A stretch of 64,000 nt of DNA from Paragordius varius (taxonomy: Eukaryota; Nematomorpha): contig OZ176056.1 in NCBI GenBank assembly GCA_964247055.1, positions 5,332,001-5,396,000 on the forward strand, written 5' to 3'. How positions within the stretch are numbered: position 1 is the stretch's first letter; every line of letters begins with the position of its first letter. The notes beneath the pieces were generated by a model that had not been told where the DNA came from, ran no database searches, and saw only the letters and a list, made by a program, of their open reading frames with translations. A program made the translations under genes and the position numbers. Shown here one piece after another: positions 10,762 to 22,653 of this stretch.

Positions 10762-12806
10762 CAGTGGCGGAACTATAAATTGGGGAACCCCGCAAGCTTT
10801 AAATACTCGCCAACCTTTCCCCCAAAAAAATCGTTTGAAGTAATCTTTCAAATTGGCGCCTTACTTAGATTCCTAAAAATATATATAAATCTATCCTACA
10901 TAAAAACTATTCCTAATTCATAAATGGGACAGCTTGTTAAGTGAAGCTATGCGTAGAATACGGGCCTATCTAGGAATAGCACCGGGGAAACTGCTTAAAT
11001 ATAAATTAATTGCTAAAAGTTATTTTTTCGGAATTCGGATAAATAAAATTTTGACATTTGTTTAGTCAGAATAATTTATGGTAATATGGTTTTTTGATAA
11101 TAGGGCTTCGAACCGGTCCTAAAAAAGTGGAATTAAACCGTTCTTTAATTTTAAAATAACTCTTTTCCTAAAACAGCAACAGGTTCCAATACGACTTGAT
11201 AAATATGAAATAATTTATTGATTAAATCGAACATTAATGTGCGGACCGCCAAGTTTTTAAATTTTGAGAATGGCCCATTAAAATTGCTGATCACTGTTTT
11301 AGTGTGTGATGAAACTTTATCGAAAATTTGTTAACTAAAGATAAATTTTAAAATTACATGAATCAAAGGTTAAAAACATTAGAAAAATAATGCACATTTA
11401 TATATCAGCTAACAAATGTTTGCCAATTCTCTTAATAATAAAATATGTGAAATAACAATCATTCTGTTAAAATGAATTTCCTTCCGGATTACAACACAAA
11501 ACATTTTTTACAAAATTAAGGTTATTTCTCAATCGGCCAACATTAATGTAAATTGGCCTGCATAAATTGCATATATAATCAAATTAGATGTTAGAGAATA
11601 TTGTTATAATAAATGTTTTTCTTTCCCTATTTTTTTTGTTCACTATTAAGGCTAAAATTTATTGGATAGTGAAAAAATGCATCTTGTGCTCTTTCTTAAC
11701 ATAAACCCATTTCTTCATAAAAATTTAAATATGTACATTTCACATAACACTTGGATGCAATGCATTCATTTAAGTCTTTCGAAATTGGAATAGTTAGATA
11801 CCCCAAGCTTTTTTAAAAATAAACATATCAAATAATATGGAATGACATGACATAGCAAAAATTTGCACTTATATAAAATAAAAATATATCCAAAAATATA
11901 CTAGGTTGACTTATTTTAGTGAAAAGCCAAAAGTAAAAATTTAGTCAACATGAGATGTATGCATTAAATTTTTTTATAAATAATAATTAAACCACTTTTT
12001 TTATTTCTATCAATATTAAATGTTTTGAATAAAATATTTCTGTTTTAAAATTATATAAACGCAATATTTTGCAAATATGTTGTAAAATAAAAATGGCGTC
12101 AAAATAGTTTGATATGAAACTTTTTTTTTACAAAACTAAATTTTATATAAATGTTTTGGCTTGTTTTAATAATTTTTATTAGTATAGAAGCATAAATATA
12201 ATTTAGACCGTTTCTTTAAGTAACATTTTAAAAATATCAACTTAAATATAGGGGTATTTAGACAACCCAATATCGCATGAAGTGTTTAATAACAAAATAT
12301 ATCTATCTTAATATATTATTGCAAATGAAATTTTATTTGTAATTATTTTAATTTAACAAAGGCAAAAATTTACATCTGTCAAAATTTTGTGAATTCTCAT
12401 AAAATTATAATATTATATTTTTTATAACAAAATAATGGCCTTGGATATATTTTAGCTCCACTTTTAGTCCCAACTATCTATTATTTAGTTTTTAACTATA
12501 TTCACTTTAAGGTGTTAACTTGAGAGAAGTTAAAGGTATTCATTATTTATTAACTTATAATAAAACCGCTTATTAAGATACTGAAAAAATGCATTTTTTT
12601 CGCTTTTTCTTCCTTTTCAATATTTTCTTTATTTGCCAGCTTAAAATCAGGCAATCATTACTTATATATCTGTAAATAATAAAAGGTAAAAAATTCAGGC
12701 CCGCAAAATAGAAAGGGGGCCCAAATTTAATAGTATAATAATAAAAGGGCCCCTGTTTTGCCTTGCCCCACACTGCTCCCCCTAGCTCTCCGTAGTTTCG
12801 CCACTG
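10762..12806. mobile_element. hAT-type DNA transposon, non-autonomous (T0)
   Basis: The ends are CAGTGGCGGAACTA and, inverted, CAGTGGCGAAACTA. The 8-bp flanks are GCCTCACT (10,754-10,761) and GCCTCACA (12,807-12,814). Sister units at 16.4, 51.3 and 63.5 kb show the empty target. No transposase frame was found. The interior holds a second hAT-like end (near 11,296) and a nested MITE (11,746-12,287). Deletion derivatives of this insertion occur in several units. Confidence 0.8.
11746..12287. mobile_element. TIR-bearing MITE family M, nested in T0
   Basis: Begins AACACTTGGAT and ends ATGAAGTGTT, with inner complementary runs around GGGGTATTTAG. About 540 bp, non-coding. Other copies are at 15,565, 36,066, 39,907 and 44,575. 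Flanks are (T)TAA-like, but the target duplication is not certain. Confidence 0.7.
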
Positions 12807-12814
12807 GCCTCACA

Positions 12815-13482
12815 ATCATTAAACGCTACTTGTTTTTTAAATCTATAAAAGCGTTTGTATTGATTGAGAAAATATTTGTCTTGTTTACGGAGAATGTTAT
12901 TGGGAAATTTGATCAATTGTTTGGGAAAACGTTTCGTTTGATTGGGAAAACATTTCCATTGAATATGATTATTAAGTATACAAGAATAATAGTATGATTA
13001 CACATTTGTTACAAGACAACAACTAAACTTCACAACTATATTGGAACCAATTAAAACTTTGTTTCCAGAACCTGACTTACAGTTTGATTTTTGGGTTTAG
13101 ACAGATAAAATTAACACAAATGATATATTCTAGCCCTTTTGAATCATAAAATTTGAAATTATACATATGCAAAATTGACAAATATTTCATTTTTAAAAAT
13201 ATGACTGTAAAAACTACTATATGGACTACACAATGATCTTAGTCCTTATCAAAATTACGCAATTTAAAATATTGTTTTAAAGAAGCAATAATATTTGATT
13301 GCGTTAAAGCTATAGATGGTTAGGGGACCTTATGCGGACGATGGGCGCGTTTTTAACAGCCCCTTAAAGCACTACCTCTTTAAATCAAAAAATATCTTTT
13401 AAAATAATTTTTACATTAAAATACATTATTAAACCATAGATAAAACATTGAGACTTTTGCCATTATGTAATATAAAATCTAC
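12815..13482. other. Intronic unit sequence with GGGAAAACGTTT module
   Basis: 12,905-12,966 holds two close copies of TTTGGGAAAACGTTTCG-like repeats. The module recurs in units at 16.5, 21.9, 37.2, 40.8, 51.4 and 63.5 kb. The 79-codon plus frame at 12758-12997 runs over it and is not called. Confidence 0.55.
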
Positions 13483-13530
13483 CAATTGGAGCGCCCTGTC
13501 TTCTCGATTGACTCTTTTTTTCGTTTGAAA
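13483..13530 (-). CDS. Microexon type E, copy 2
   Basis: 48 nt, acceptor TTCTAG, donor GTAGAT, phase 1-1. Codons SNEKKSQSRRQGAPI: four codons shorter than the 905-964 copy, with the frame kept. Identical at 37,824. Confidence 0.66.
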
Positions 13531-14034
13531 CTAGAATTATTATGAAAAATAAAGTCTTAAATTTATATAATTATATTATAAAAAGTATCATTATAAGGTT
13601 TCAATTTTTCTGTAGAATATCCCGTGCCTCTAAGTATGCAATTAAGCAATTACGCATGATTAAAATAAATAGGCTGTTAAATTTTTTTGCATATTTTGTA
13701 TACTTTTTACACCGAATTAAGCATGATATAATTAAATAAGAAAATAATTAATAACATAAAATTTTTTTAAAACTAATTTGTATAAATATCCTTTTACGAT
13801 AAAATTATGCGCCATTAAAATCAAATAATATGTTTATAAGGCGCACTTTTTTTAAAAAAACTTTAAAGTATTAGTTAACTATGTGTTTTTCAATTCAATT
13901 TATAATAACAAAGTTTGCCTCAACATATGTTAAATCATAAATAGTAAAAATTCTATGATCTCTGCACTTAAATTATTGATGTTTTTAGTAATTCCAAGAT
14001 CTTAGCAAATAAATCAATTAAAAAAAATAAATAC

Positions 14035-14097
14035 CAGCCATAGTATTTGATTTTCCATTTTCTTTAGCTTCCATCCCAGATCCCCTATTTGCTACTT
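14035..14097 (-). CDS. Microexon type A, copy 5
   Basis: 63 nt, acceptor ATCCAG, donor GTATTT, phase 1-1. Codons VANRGSGMEAKENGKSNTMA. Copy 2 (38,376) has Lys for Arg. Confidence 0.7.
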
Positions 14098-14821
14098 CTG
14101 GATATTTTAAAATATATACTCTATAATTGATATATCTAAGTTAATGGTAAATCGGTCAAAAATGTAGTTTTTATAATTTAGAGAAAACCCACTATATCTC
14201 TCAATCGGAAAATATATAATCTCAAAATGATGATTTTCAGCAGTCGGCTATTAAAGAATAAATTGATATAATTTTTACAACAAGTAAGTAATGTGGTGAA
14301 CATCAGATGTTTAAATAATTTACATTTTTAAATCTAATAATTTGACTTTTATTGAAAAAGCTTTCAAATAATATATATAAAAAAGTTTAATAATCCATCA
14401 CATTGAAATAATTAAATTTAATTTAATTTCTTGAATATAATCGGACTTTCATCAAAATTTAATTATTTAAAAATATTTTCAAACTTGACCTCATCGGAGT
14501 TAAATAATATGTTTGCAAAATTATTCTGCATAATAAGATATTTACAATTTCACCTAAGCAAACTTTACAATTGGGGATTTATAATTATCAATCCATTTAA
14601 AGAGAATCTTATGTTATTTGTTCGGTGACTTTTTAGTTCATGTCACCTAAGTTTACTGCAAAATCAATTTCTGCCCTTATTTTGGTGTTATGTTACATTT
14701 CTGAATAAGACCATAAATATGATAATATAAATAATAAATTAATTAGACAATGTTACTCTAAATTATATCGAACAATGATATAACAAATATAACTTTTAGC
14801 TATTATACGATAAAATTATAC
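14098..14821. other. Intron between B and A, no gene
   Basis: Contains block K (open for about 45 minus-strand codons near 14,130-14,250, no donor) and a deleted form of candidate exon V near 14,650. The plus frame at 14431-14628 is intron. Confidence 0.5.
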
Positions 14822-14866
14822 CTGTATTTGTTGTACTGTTAGCAGGAACATCCATCTTTTCTTCGT
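14822..14866 (-). CDS. Microexon type B, copy 3
   Basis: 45 nt, acceptor TTTGAAG, donor GTATAA, phase 1-1. Codons EEKMDVPANSTTNT, with sequon NST. Identical at 39,164. Confidence 0.7.
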
Positions 14867-14972
14867 CTTCAAATATTATTTAGAGTAAAGTATGTAATAT
14901 TTTACATTGTTATATTAATACTAAAACATCATCAATAAAATGCAAGGTCTAAAATTTATAAGAATATATTGC

Positions 14973-16149
14973 AAGTGGCGGAACTATAAACTGTGGGCAC
15001 CCCCGCAAGCTTTAAATATTGGCCAACCTTTACCCCAAAAAAATCGTTTAAAGTTATCTTTTGACCTGCGTCTCACTTAGATTCCTCAAATATTTAAACC
15101 TACCCTACTATGAAGACTAAATTCCTAATTCATAAATGGGACTGCTTGTTAAGTATCGCTTTCTTAATTTTGATTGGCATGCTCACATATTCGTTGATAT
15201 AAACACCTTGTCAACATATGCGTAGAATACGGGCCTATCTAGGAATAGCAGTTGGAAAACTGCTTAAATATAAATGAATTGCTAAAAATTATTTTTTCGG
15301 AATTCGGATAAATAAAATTTTGACATTTTATTAGTCGGAATAAAATATTTTTTATGGTATAGTGGTTTTTTGATATTATAATAAGAGGGCTTTGAACCGG
15401 TCCTTAAAAAGTGGAATTAGAAATGGTCTTTAATTTGAAAATGAATCTTTTCTTAAAACAGCAACAGGTTCCAATACGACTTGATAAATATGAAAGAATG
15501 GATTGATTAAATGGAACATTAATGTGCGTACCGCCAAGTTTTTAAATTTTAAGAATGGTCCATTAACACTTGGATACAACATACTCATTTTAGTCCTTCG
15601 ATTCAAATTGGGGTAGTTCGATACCCCAGGCCTGTTTAAAATCAAATACTTCAAAAAGTATGGAAGCAATCGAAAACATGGCAAAATTTTGCACTTATAT
15701 AACATTAATAAACCGAAATATATAAAAAAATTTATTCAAAACTACTTGATATTACTTATTTTGAGCTAAAACTGAAAGGTAAAAATTTAGTCAGCGTGAA
15801 ATGTGTCAAATTGTAAAATTATAAAATAATACAAATTAAACCGCTTTTTCTACTTCTATCAATGTTAGATGTAATTTATATATGAAATACTTTAGTTTTA
15901 CCCTTAAAATTAAATGAAGACGATATTTTGCAAAATTTGTGTAATCGAAGTAGTTTGAGATGGAACTTTTTTTTCCAAAAAAATTTTATCTAAATATTTT
16001 GGCTTTATATAATATTTATCAGGATAGAAGCATAAATTTAAATTGGGACCGTTTCCTTCAGTAATTATTTAAAAATTTTAATTTAAATTTAGTCTGGGGT
16101 ATTTAGATATCCCAATTTGTATCGAAGTGTGTAAATTGCCGAACAACTG
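14973..16149. mobile_element. hAT-type element H, interrupted by a MITE
   Basis: Left end AGTGGCGGAACTATAAAC with its first base eroded; right end near ATTGCCGAACAACTG. The M-family MITE at 15,565-16,131 splits the right part, so H was there first. Confidence 0.65.
15565..16131. mobile_element. TIR-bearing MITE family M, copy 2
   Basis: Starts AACACTTGGATACAA and ends ATCGAAGTGTG, about 567 bp. Inner CAAATTGGGGTA is mirrored near the far end. The minus frame at 15430-15705 crosses H and this MITE and is not a gene. Confidence 0.72.
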
Positions 16150-16186
16150 TTATTAAAATAAACTTTTTGCTATTAAATGAAAAATC

Positions 16187-16242
16187 CAATTGAATTAGTA
16201 TTATTTTTAGCGGCACATTGTCCATGTTTTTTCCTTCGGAAT
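16187..16242 (-). pseudogene. Microexon type B, dead copy
   Basis: Acceptor TTTAAG is present, but one base is missing relative to the 63,270 copy, so the frame shifts after SEGKNMDNVP. The donor GT reads GA. The same state is found at 40,525 in copy 2, so the loss predates the duplication. Confidence 0.6.
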
Positions 16243-17121
16243 CTTAAATATTATTTAGAGTGAAGTATTTAATAATATCCATTGTTTTATTAATACCAAC
16301 AGTAATAAAATGCGAGATCTAAAATTCATATGAATATATTGCCAAAAGGGTTTTGTAATCAAAAAATATACCCTTATAGCCTCATAATCATTAAACGCTA
16401 CTAGTTTTATAAATCTAAAAAAGCGTTTTTATTGATTGATGAAATATTTGTATTGTTTGAGAAAAATGCTATAAATAAATGGGAATATCGATCAAAGTGT
16501 TTCGACTGTTTGGGAAAAACATCATATTGACTGGTAAAACGTTTCGATTGAATATGATTGTTAAACATACATCAATTACAGTATGATTACACATTTATTT
16601 CAAGATAACAACTCAATTTAATAATTATATTTTGGAATTAACTAATCAAAACTTTGTTTCAGATATTAATACAGGCGATTCAGTGTAAATTATTTTTATA
16701 GCAGATGTATTTATCACAATTGACTTCGCGATCCGCATTTTAGGATCAAAAATCCGAAGGGTCACATTATCGAAATTGAGCACAAACATTTTAATTAATT
16801 TTTAACATGACTGTAAAAACTAATATTTATTTACATAATGTTATTAATTTTTGCCAAAATTATCGAAATAGGAAAATTTGTTTTGGAAACAAAATTTTTT
16901 GATCCCAAATCTATATAAATGGTTAGAGACCGGAGGATGATAGGCTGTTTAACACCCTGTGTAGTGTACTACCTTAATTGTGATACCATGTATTAAAATA
17001 ATATCCACATAAACGTGAAAATAAATTTAAGAAATAACTTTTATATAAAATATTTTTACTATAAAATATATTAATGAACCACTAATAAAAGAACTTTTGC
17101 CATTTGTAATATATAATCTAC
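16243..17121. other. Intronic unit sequence, empty hAT target
   Basis: Has the unoccupied T0 target GCCTCATAATCATTAAACG near 16,380, the GGGAAAACGTTT module (16,490-16,555) and the short block near 16,925-16,965. No gene. Confidence 0.55.
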
Positions 17122-17181
17122 CAGTTGTAGTGTTATGGGCTTCAAACTCACCATTGGTTTCATTCTTATTTTGTTTTGACC
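17122..17181 (-). CDS. Microexon type E, copy 3
   Basis: 60 nt, acceptor CTATAG, donor GTAGAT, phase 1-1. Codons SKQNKNETNGEFEAHNTTT, with sequons NET and NTT. The copy-2 counterpart at 41,455 differs by four residues. Confidence 0.68.
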
Positions 17182-17684
17182 CTATAGTTATTATTTTAAT
17201 TAAATTTTAATATATAATTATATTCATAAAAGATTCAATTTTTCTGCAGGATACCCTCTGCTAAGTATGCAATTACAATTACGCATGATCGAGATAAATT
17301 GGCCGTTAATATTTTTGTAGAGTTTGTATACTTTTTTAACAAAACACCGAATTCAGCATGATAAAATTTAATAAGAAAACAATTAATAACATTAATTTTT
17401 AAAAAACTAATTTGTATAAATATCCTTTTACAATAAAATTATGCGCCATCAAAATCAAATAATATGTTTATATGGCGAACTATTTAAAAAAACTCTAATA
17501 TTAGTTAACTATGTGTTTTTTAATTCAATATATACTAACAATGTGTGCCTCAACATATATCAAATCATAAATAGTAAAAATTCTATGATCTCTGCACTTT
17601 AATTATTAATGATTTTAGTTCGAATATTTTTTTTAAAAAATATTTACAAGATCTTGGCAAATAAATCAATTAAAAAATAAATAC

Positions 17685-17747
17685 CAGCCATAGTATTTGA
17701 TTTTCCACTTTCTTTAACTTCCATCTCAGATCCATTATTTGCCACTT
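17685..17747 (-). CDS. Microexon type A, copy 6
   Basis: 63 nt, acceptor ATCCAG, donor GTATTT, phase 1-1. Codons VANNGSEMEVKESGKSNTMA, sequon NGS. Its direct counterpart in copy 2 lies in the deleted part. Confidence 0.7.
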
Positions 17748-18201
17748 CTGGATATTTTAAAATACATACTATATATTTGATATAATATAGATATTGTTAA
17801 ATTGGTCATAAATGTAGTTTTTATAATTTAGAGACAACCCACTATATCTCTCAATCGGAAAATATGTAATCTCAAAATGATGATTTTTAGCAGTCGGCTA
17901 TTTTTAAAGAATTTGATATAATTTTTTACAACAAGTAAGTAAAGTGTGTGAACATCAGATGTTTAAATAATTCTCATTTTTAAATTTAATAATTTGGTTA
18001 TAATTTTTTGAATATAATCGGACTTTTATCAAAATTTAATTATTTTAAGAATTTGAAAATGATTTTTCAAATTTGGCCTCATCGGAGTTTAATAAGCAAA
18101 TTTTACAATTGGAGGTTTATAATTATCAATCCATTTAAAGAGAATCTTATGTTATTTGTTTTATAAGCGGTGACTTTTAAGTTCATGTCATCTAAGTTTA
18201 C

Positions 18202-18231
18202 TGTAAAATAATTTTTTGAATTTGGCCACCA
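18202..18231 (-). CDS. Candidate microexon type V
   Basis: 30 nt, GGGCAG/GTAAAC, phase 1-1, codons VAKFKKLFY. Weak for the reason given at 10,395. Confidence 0.3.
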
Positions 18232-18375
18232 CTGCCCTTATTTTGGTGTTATGTTACATTTCAGAATAGGACCATATGATAATATAAATAAAAAATTAAT
18301 AATGCTACTCAAAATTATATTTAACCATTGATATAAGAAATATAACCTTTAGCTATTATACGAAAAAAAATATAC

Positions 18376-18420
18376 CAATTGTATTAGTATTATTAGCAGG
18401 ATTGTCCATGTTTTCTTCGT
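18376..18420 (-). CDS. Microexon type B, copy 5
   Basis: 45 nt, acceptor TTTAAAG, donor GTATAT, phase 1-1. Codons EENMDNPANNTNTI, sequon NNT. Confidence 0.7.
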
Positions 18421-18557
18421 CTTTAAATATTATTTAGAATAAAGTATTTAATATTTTACATTGTTATATTAATACTAAAACATCATTAATAAAATGCAAG
18501 GTCTAATATTTATAAGAATATATTGCAAAAAGGGTTGTGCAGTTATATAGCCTCACA

Positions 18558-19160
18558 CAGTGGTGGAACTATAAATTGTGAGCCACCCCCCAAGCTTTAA
18601 ATACTGGCCAACCTTTGCCCCCAAAAAAATCGTATGAAGTTATCTTTTGACCTGGCGCCTCACTTAGATTCCTAAACATATATTTAAACCCATCCTACTA
18701 TGATTAAATTCCTAATTCATAAGACAGCTTGTTAAGTGAAGCTTTCTCTATTTTTGGCATGCTCACATATTCGTTGATATATACACATTGTCAACATATG
18801 CGTAGAATACGGGCCTATCTAGGAATAGCAGCAGGGAAACTGCTTAAATATAAATTAATTGCTAAAAGTTATTTTTTCGGAATTCGGATAAATAAATTTT
18901 GACATTTGTTTAGTCAGAATAAATTATTTTTTATGATAATATGGTTTTTTGATATTATAATAACGGGGCTTCGAACCGATCTAAAAAAGTGGAATTAGAA
19001 CCGGACTTTAATTTTAAAATGAATCCTTCCTAAAACAGCAACAGGTTCCAATACGACTTGATAAATATGTATTAATTAATGTATTGATTAAATGGAACAT
19101 CAATGTGCGGACCGCCAAGTTTAAATTTTGAGAATGGCCCTCTTAAATTGCCGACCACTG
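18558..19160. mobile_element. hAT-type element H, deletion derivative
   Basis: Left end CAGTGGTGGAAC after GCCTCACA; the inner hAT-like end GACCACTG closes at 19,160. The T0 right half is missing. The join into unit sequence (ATATAATCGAATTACACA near 19,455) is the same at 465, 24,775 and the site cut by the LINE, so one deletion event was copied with the unit. Confidence 0.65.
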
Positions 19161-19897
19161 TTTTAGTGTGTGATGAAAGTTTATCGAAAATTTGTTAACT
19201 AAAGTTAAATTTCGAAATAACATGAATCAAAGTTAAAAATATTAGACAAATAATGCACATTTGTATATCAGCTAACAAATGTTAGCCAATTCTCTTAATA
19301 ATAAAATATGTGAAATAACAATCATTCTGTTAAAATTTAATGAATGTCCTTCGGATTGCATTAAAAAACATTTTTTACAAAATTAAGGTTATTCATACAT
19401 TGATGTAAAAGGAATTGGCCAACAATAATGTGAGTTGACCTGCATAAATTGCATATATAATCGAATTACACATTTTTTTCAAGGCAACAACTAAACTTCA
19501 CAACTATATTTGGGAGTCAACTAGTTAAATTGTTTCAGATATTTATACAGTATAACCTGATAAGTTTAATTTTTGGGTTTAGAGCAGATAAAATTAACAC
19601 AAATGATTATCCAGCCCTTTTGAATCAGAAAATTTGAAATTATACATACGCAAAAATGACAAATATTTCAATTTTTAAAATATGACTTACACAATGATGT
19701 TACTCCTTATCAAAATTAGGAAATCGGAAATATTGTTTTAAAGAAGCAATATTATTTGATTGCGTTAAAGCTATAGAAATGGTTAGGGAACCTTATGCGG
19801 ACGATGAGCCGCGTTTTTAACAACCCCTTAAAGCACTACCTCTTTAAATCAAAAAATATCTATAATTACTTTTGCCATTATGTAATATAAAATCTAC
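19161..19897. other. Intronic unit sequence, no gene
   Basis: Closely matches 159-904, 24,648-25,240 and 41,760-41,966. Nothing else is recognised. Confidence 0.55.
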
Positions 19898-19951
19898 CAA
19901 TTGGAGTACGGTCAGGCTGTCCACTCGATTCACTCTTTTTTTCTTTTGCCA
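19898..19951 (-). CDS. Microexon type E, copy 4
   Basis: 54 nt, acceptor CTTTAG, donor GTAGAT, phase 1-1. Codons AKEKKSESSGQPDRTPI. The related exon at 41,967 is two codons longer, in frame. Confidence 0.68.
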
Positions 19952-20059
19952 CTAAAGTTATTATGAAAAATAAAGTCTTAAATTTATATAATTATATTAT
20001 AAATTATATCATTATAAGATTTCGATTTTTCTGTAGGATATCTGATAAAAAATTGAAAC

Positions 20060-20101
20060 TTTTTACATTATCACTGGATTCACTGTTATTTTATTTTGAC
20101 A
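20060..20101 (-). pseudogene. Type E exon fragment in a local tandem duplication
   Basis: Starts like an E exon (TGTCAAAA) but the acceptor AG reads CG, there is a stop at the third codon and no donor. It lies in a partial tandem duplication of about 150 bp of the E region (19,950-20,190). The counterpart at 42,137-42,176 lacks the stop. Confidence 0.5.
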
Positions 20102-20635
20102 CGAAAGATATTATTTTAAATGAATAAATTTATATAATTATAATTATAAAATATATCAATATGAGGTTTCAATTTTCCTGTAGGATAACCCTTGCCTCTA
20201 AGTATGCAATTAAGCTATTACGCATGATTCAGATAAATAGGCTGTTAAATTTTCTTGCATTTTTTGAACAAAACACCGAATTCGGATGTTAAAATTGAAG
20301 AAGAGAATAATTAAAGACATATCATAATAAGTAGTTACAACAAAACCGATTTGTTTAATAATCTTTTTATGTTTAAATTAATATAAAATAGCCTACTAAA
20401 ATTTTTTCGATATAGTGCCATACCGCTAATGATAACAACAATTTACTAAACTTAGAATGTGCTTTTAATACTAACAAAATATAGTGCCTCATCATATATC
20501 AAATCATAAATAGTAAAAATTCTATGAGCTTTAAGACACTATAACTATTGATGATTTTAGTTACAATCCTTTTTTTTCAAAGAAAATTTGTATCAAAGAT
20601 CTTGGCAAAAAATTAATTGAAAAAAAAATAAATAA

Positions 20636-20698
20636 TAGAGAAAGTAGTTGGTTTTCCACTTTCTTTAGATTCCATCTCAGCTCCATCATTTGTTACTT
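20636..20698 (-). pseudogene. Microexon type A, donor lost
   Basis: 63 nt with good acceptor CTCCAG and an open frame VTNDGAEMESKESGKPTTFS. The donor position reads TT, so it is probably skipped. Confidence 0.55.
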
Positions 20699-20960
20699 CT
20701 GGAGATTTTAAAATACATAATATATAATTAATATTTCCTATTTATTTTAAATTGCTAAATCGGTTATAAATGTAATTTTTATAATTTTCATACATTTACT
20801 AGATCTCTTAATTGGATATTAAATAACTCAAAATGATTTTATGCTACGAAGAATTTTGTTTTCTATAACAGCAATTAACAAATGTCAGGACAATCAGATT
20901 GTTCTTAATTAATTTATATTATTATAAGAAAATCAATTATTTGGCTACTTTTGTTGATTT

Positions 20961-20982
20961 CACACACACACACACATATATA

Positions 20983-21029
<47 letters not shown>
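20961..21029. repeat. (CA)n(TA)n microsatellite
   Basis: A short CA run passes into a long TA run. Confidence 0.95.
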
Positions 21030-21031
<2 letters not shown>

Positions 21032-21626
21032 TAAAGTGTAATAAACCATCAGATTGAAATAATTAAAAATATTATATAAAATTTAATATTATTAATTAGA
21101 CTTTCATCTACATTTAATTATTTGAAGAATTTAAAAATTATTTTTCAAACCTTGCGTCGTCGGTGTTTTAAAATATGTTTGCAAAATTATTATACATATA
21201 AAAATAGTTTCACCTAACAAGAAACTTTACGATTGGGGTTTATAATAATCAATCCATTTAAAGAGTATTTTATGTTATTTGTTCTATAAACGGTGACTTT
21301 TAAGTTATTGTCATCTATTTTAGTGTAAAATTAATTTTTTGGATTTGGACACCACTGCCCTTATTTTGATATTATGTTGCATTTCATAATATCACCATAT
21401 ATATGAGAATATATAAATAAAAAATTAATTAGAAGACATTATTACTCAAATTATATTACATTGAGAAGTCTGCGATTACTATTGACGAAAGGGTATATCG
21501 TTTATATTTTATATTCATAATTATATTTCTAATTTTCTATATAATTTTTGATTATGATTGTCCTAAGGATGCAACTGTTATTAAAATATACTTTTTGCTA
21601 TTATACGTTTGAAATTAAAAATATAC
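21030..21626. other. Intron between B and A, no gene
   Basis: Unit-type intron. Candidate V exon near 21,320-21,350 is dead (one extra base, donor lost). 21,460-21,570 is unlike other units. Confidence 0.5.
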
Positions 21627-21665
21627 CAGTGTTCCTGTTAGCCGGCGCATTGTCCTTTCCTTTGT
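21627..21665 (-). CDS. Microexon type B, copy 6
   Basis: 39 nt, the shortest B exon, acceptor TTTAAAG, donor GTATAT, phase 1-1. Codons KGKDNAPANRNT. Confidence 0.66.
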
Positions 21666-22593
21666 CTTTAAATATTATTTAGAAAGTATTTAATAATTTA
21701 CATTATTATATTAATACTAAAACATCATTAATAAAATGCTAGATCTAATATTTATGAATTATTCAACAATTCGTCGTAAATATTGCAAAAAAGGGTTGTG
21801 GAGTCAAATACTATATTCAGCCTTATAATCATTAAACGCTACTTGTTTTAGAAATCTATAAAAGCGTTTTTATTGATTGAGAAAATATTTGTCCTGTTTG
21901 GGGATAATGTTATAAATAAATGGGAAATTCGATCAAATTGTTTCGATTGTTCGGAAAAACTTAATGGACTAGGAAGACGTTCCGTTTGATTGGGTAAACA
22001 TTTAATTCAATATGATTGTTAAACATATACAAATAACAGCATGATTACACATTTATTTCAAGCCAACAACTAAACTTTACAATTATATTTGGGGGTCGAC
22101 TATTTAAGACTTATATATATATATCTATTTTCAGATATATAATACAAGAGAATAATAACCCTGACTTATGATGTAATTTATTTTTTTTGGTTTAAAGCAA
22201 ATGTATTTAACACAAATCAATTCTCGAGCTACATTTTAGTATCCATACTGAATGGCACATTCGGAAAATTGTTTTTAACATTATTACTGTTAAACTATTA
22301 TTTAATTACACAATTTGTTCTTATCAAAACTCCGAAATCGGAAAATATGTTTAGGAATGCCATATTATTTGATTGCATCAAGGCTATAGGACCGCATGCG
22401 GATGATAGCGTTTTTAACACCTCTGTGTAGATCCCTACCTTAATTGTGATACCATGCATTAAAATAATATCCCCATAAATGTGAAAATAAATTTAAAAGA
22501 TAACCTAAAAAAGTTATTTTTACATTAAAATATATTAAAAAACCACTGAAAAAAATTAAAACTTTTTGCCATTATGTAAAATATATAATCTAT
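21666..22593. other. Intronic unit sequence, empty hAT target
   Basis: GCCTTATAATCATTAAACG at about 21,820 is the unoccupied T0 target. The GGGAAAACGTTT-type module lies at 21,920-22,015. No gene. Confidence 0.5.
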
Positions 22594-22653
22594 AAGTTGT
22601 AGAGTTATGGAATTCGAGCTCACCACTGGATTCACTCTTATTTTCTTTTGACA
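22594..22653 (-). pseudogene. Microexon type E, donor lost
   Basis: 60 nt, acceptor AATTAG intact, frame SKENKSESSGELEFHNSTT open with sequon NST, but the donor GT reads AT. The exon body looks sound, so the loss may be recent. Confidence 0.55.

Noticed and set aside
15430-15705. 91-codon minus frame (also 39,772-40,047)
   Set aside because: It crosses the border between a hAT remnant and a MITE, so it is chance.
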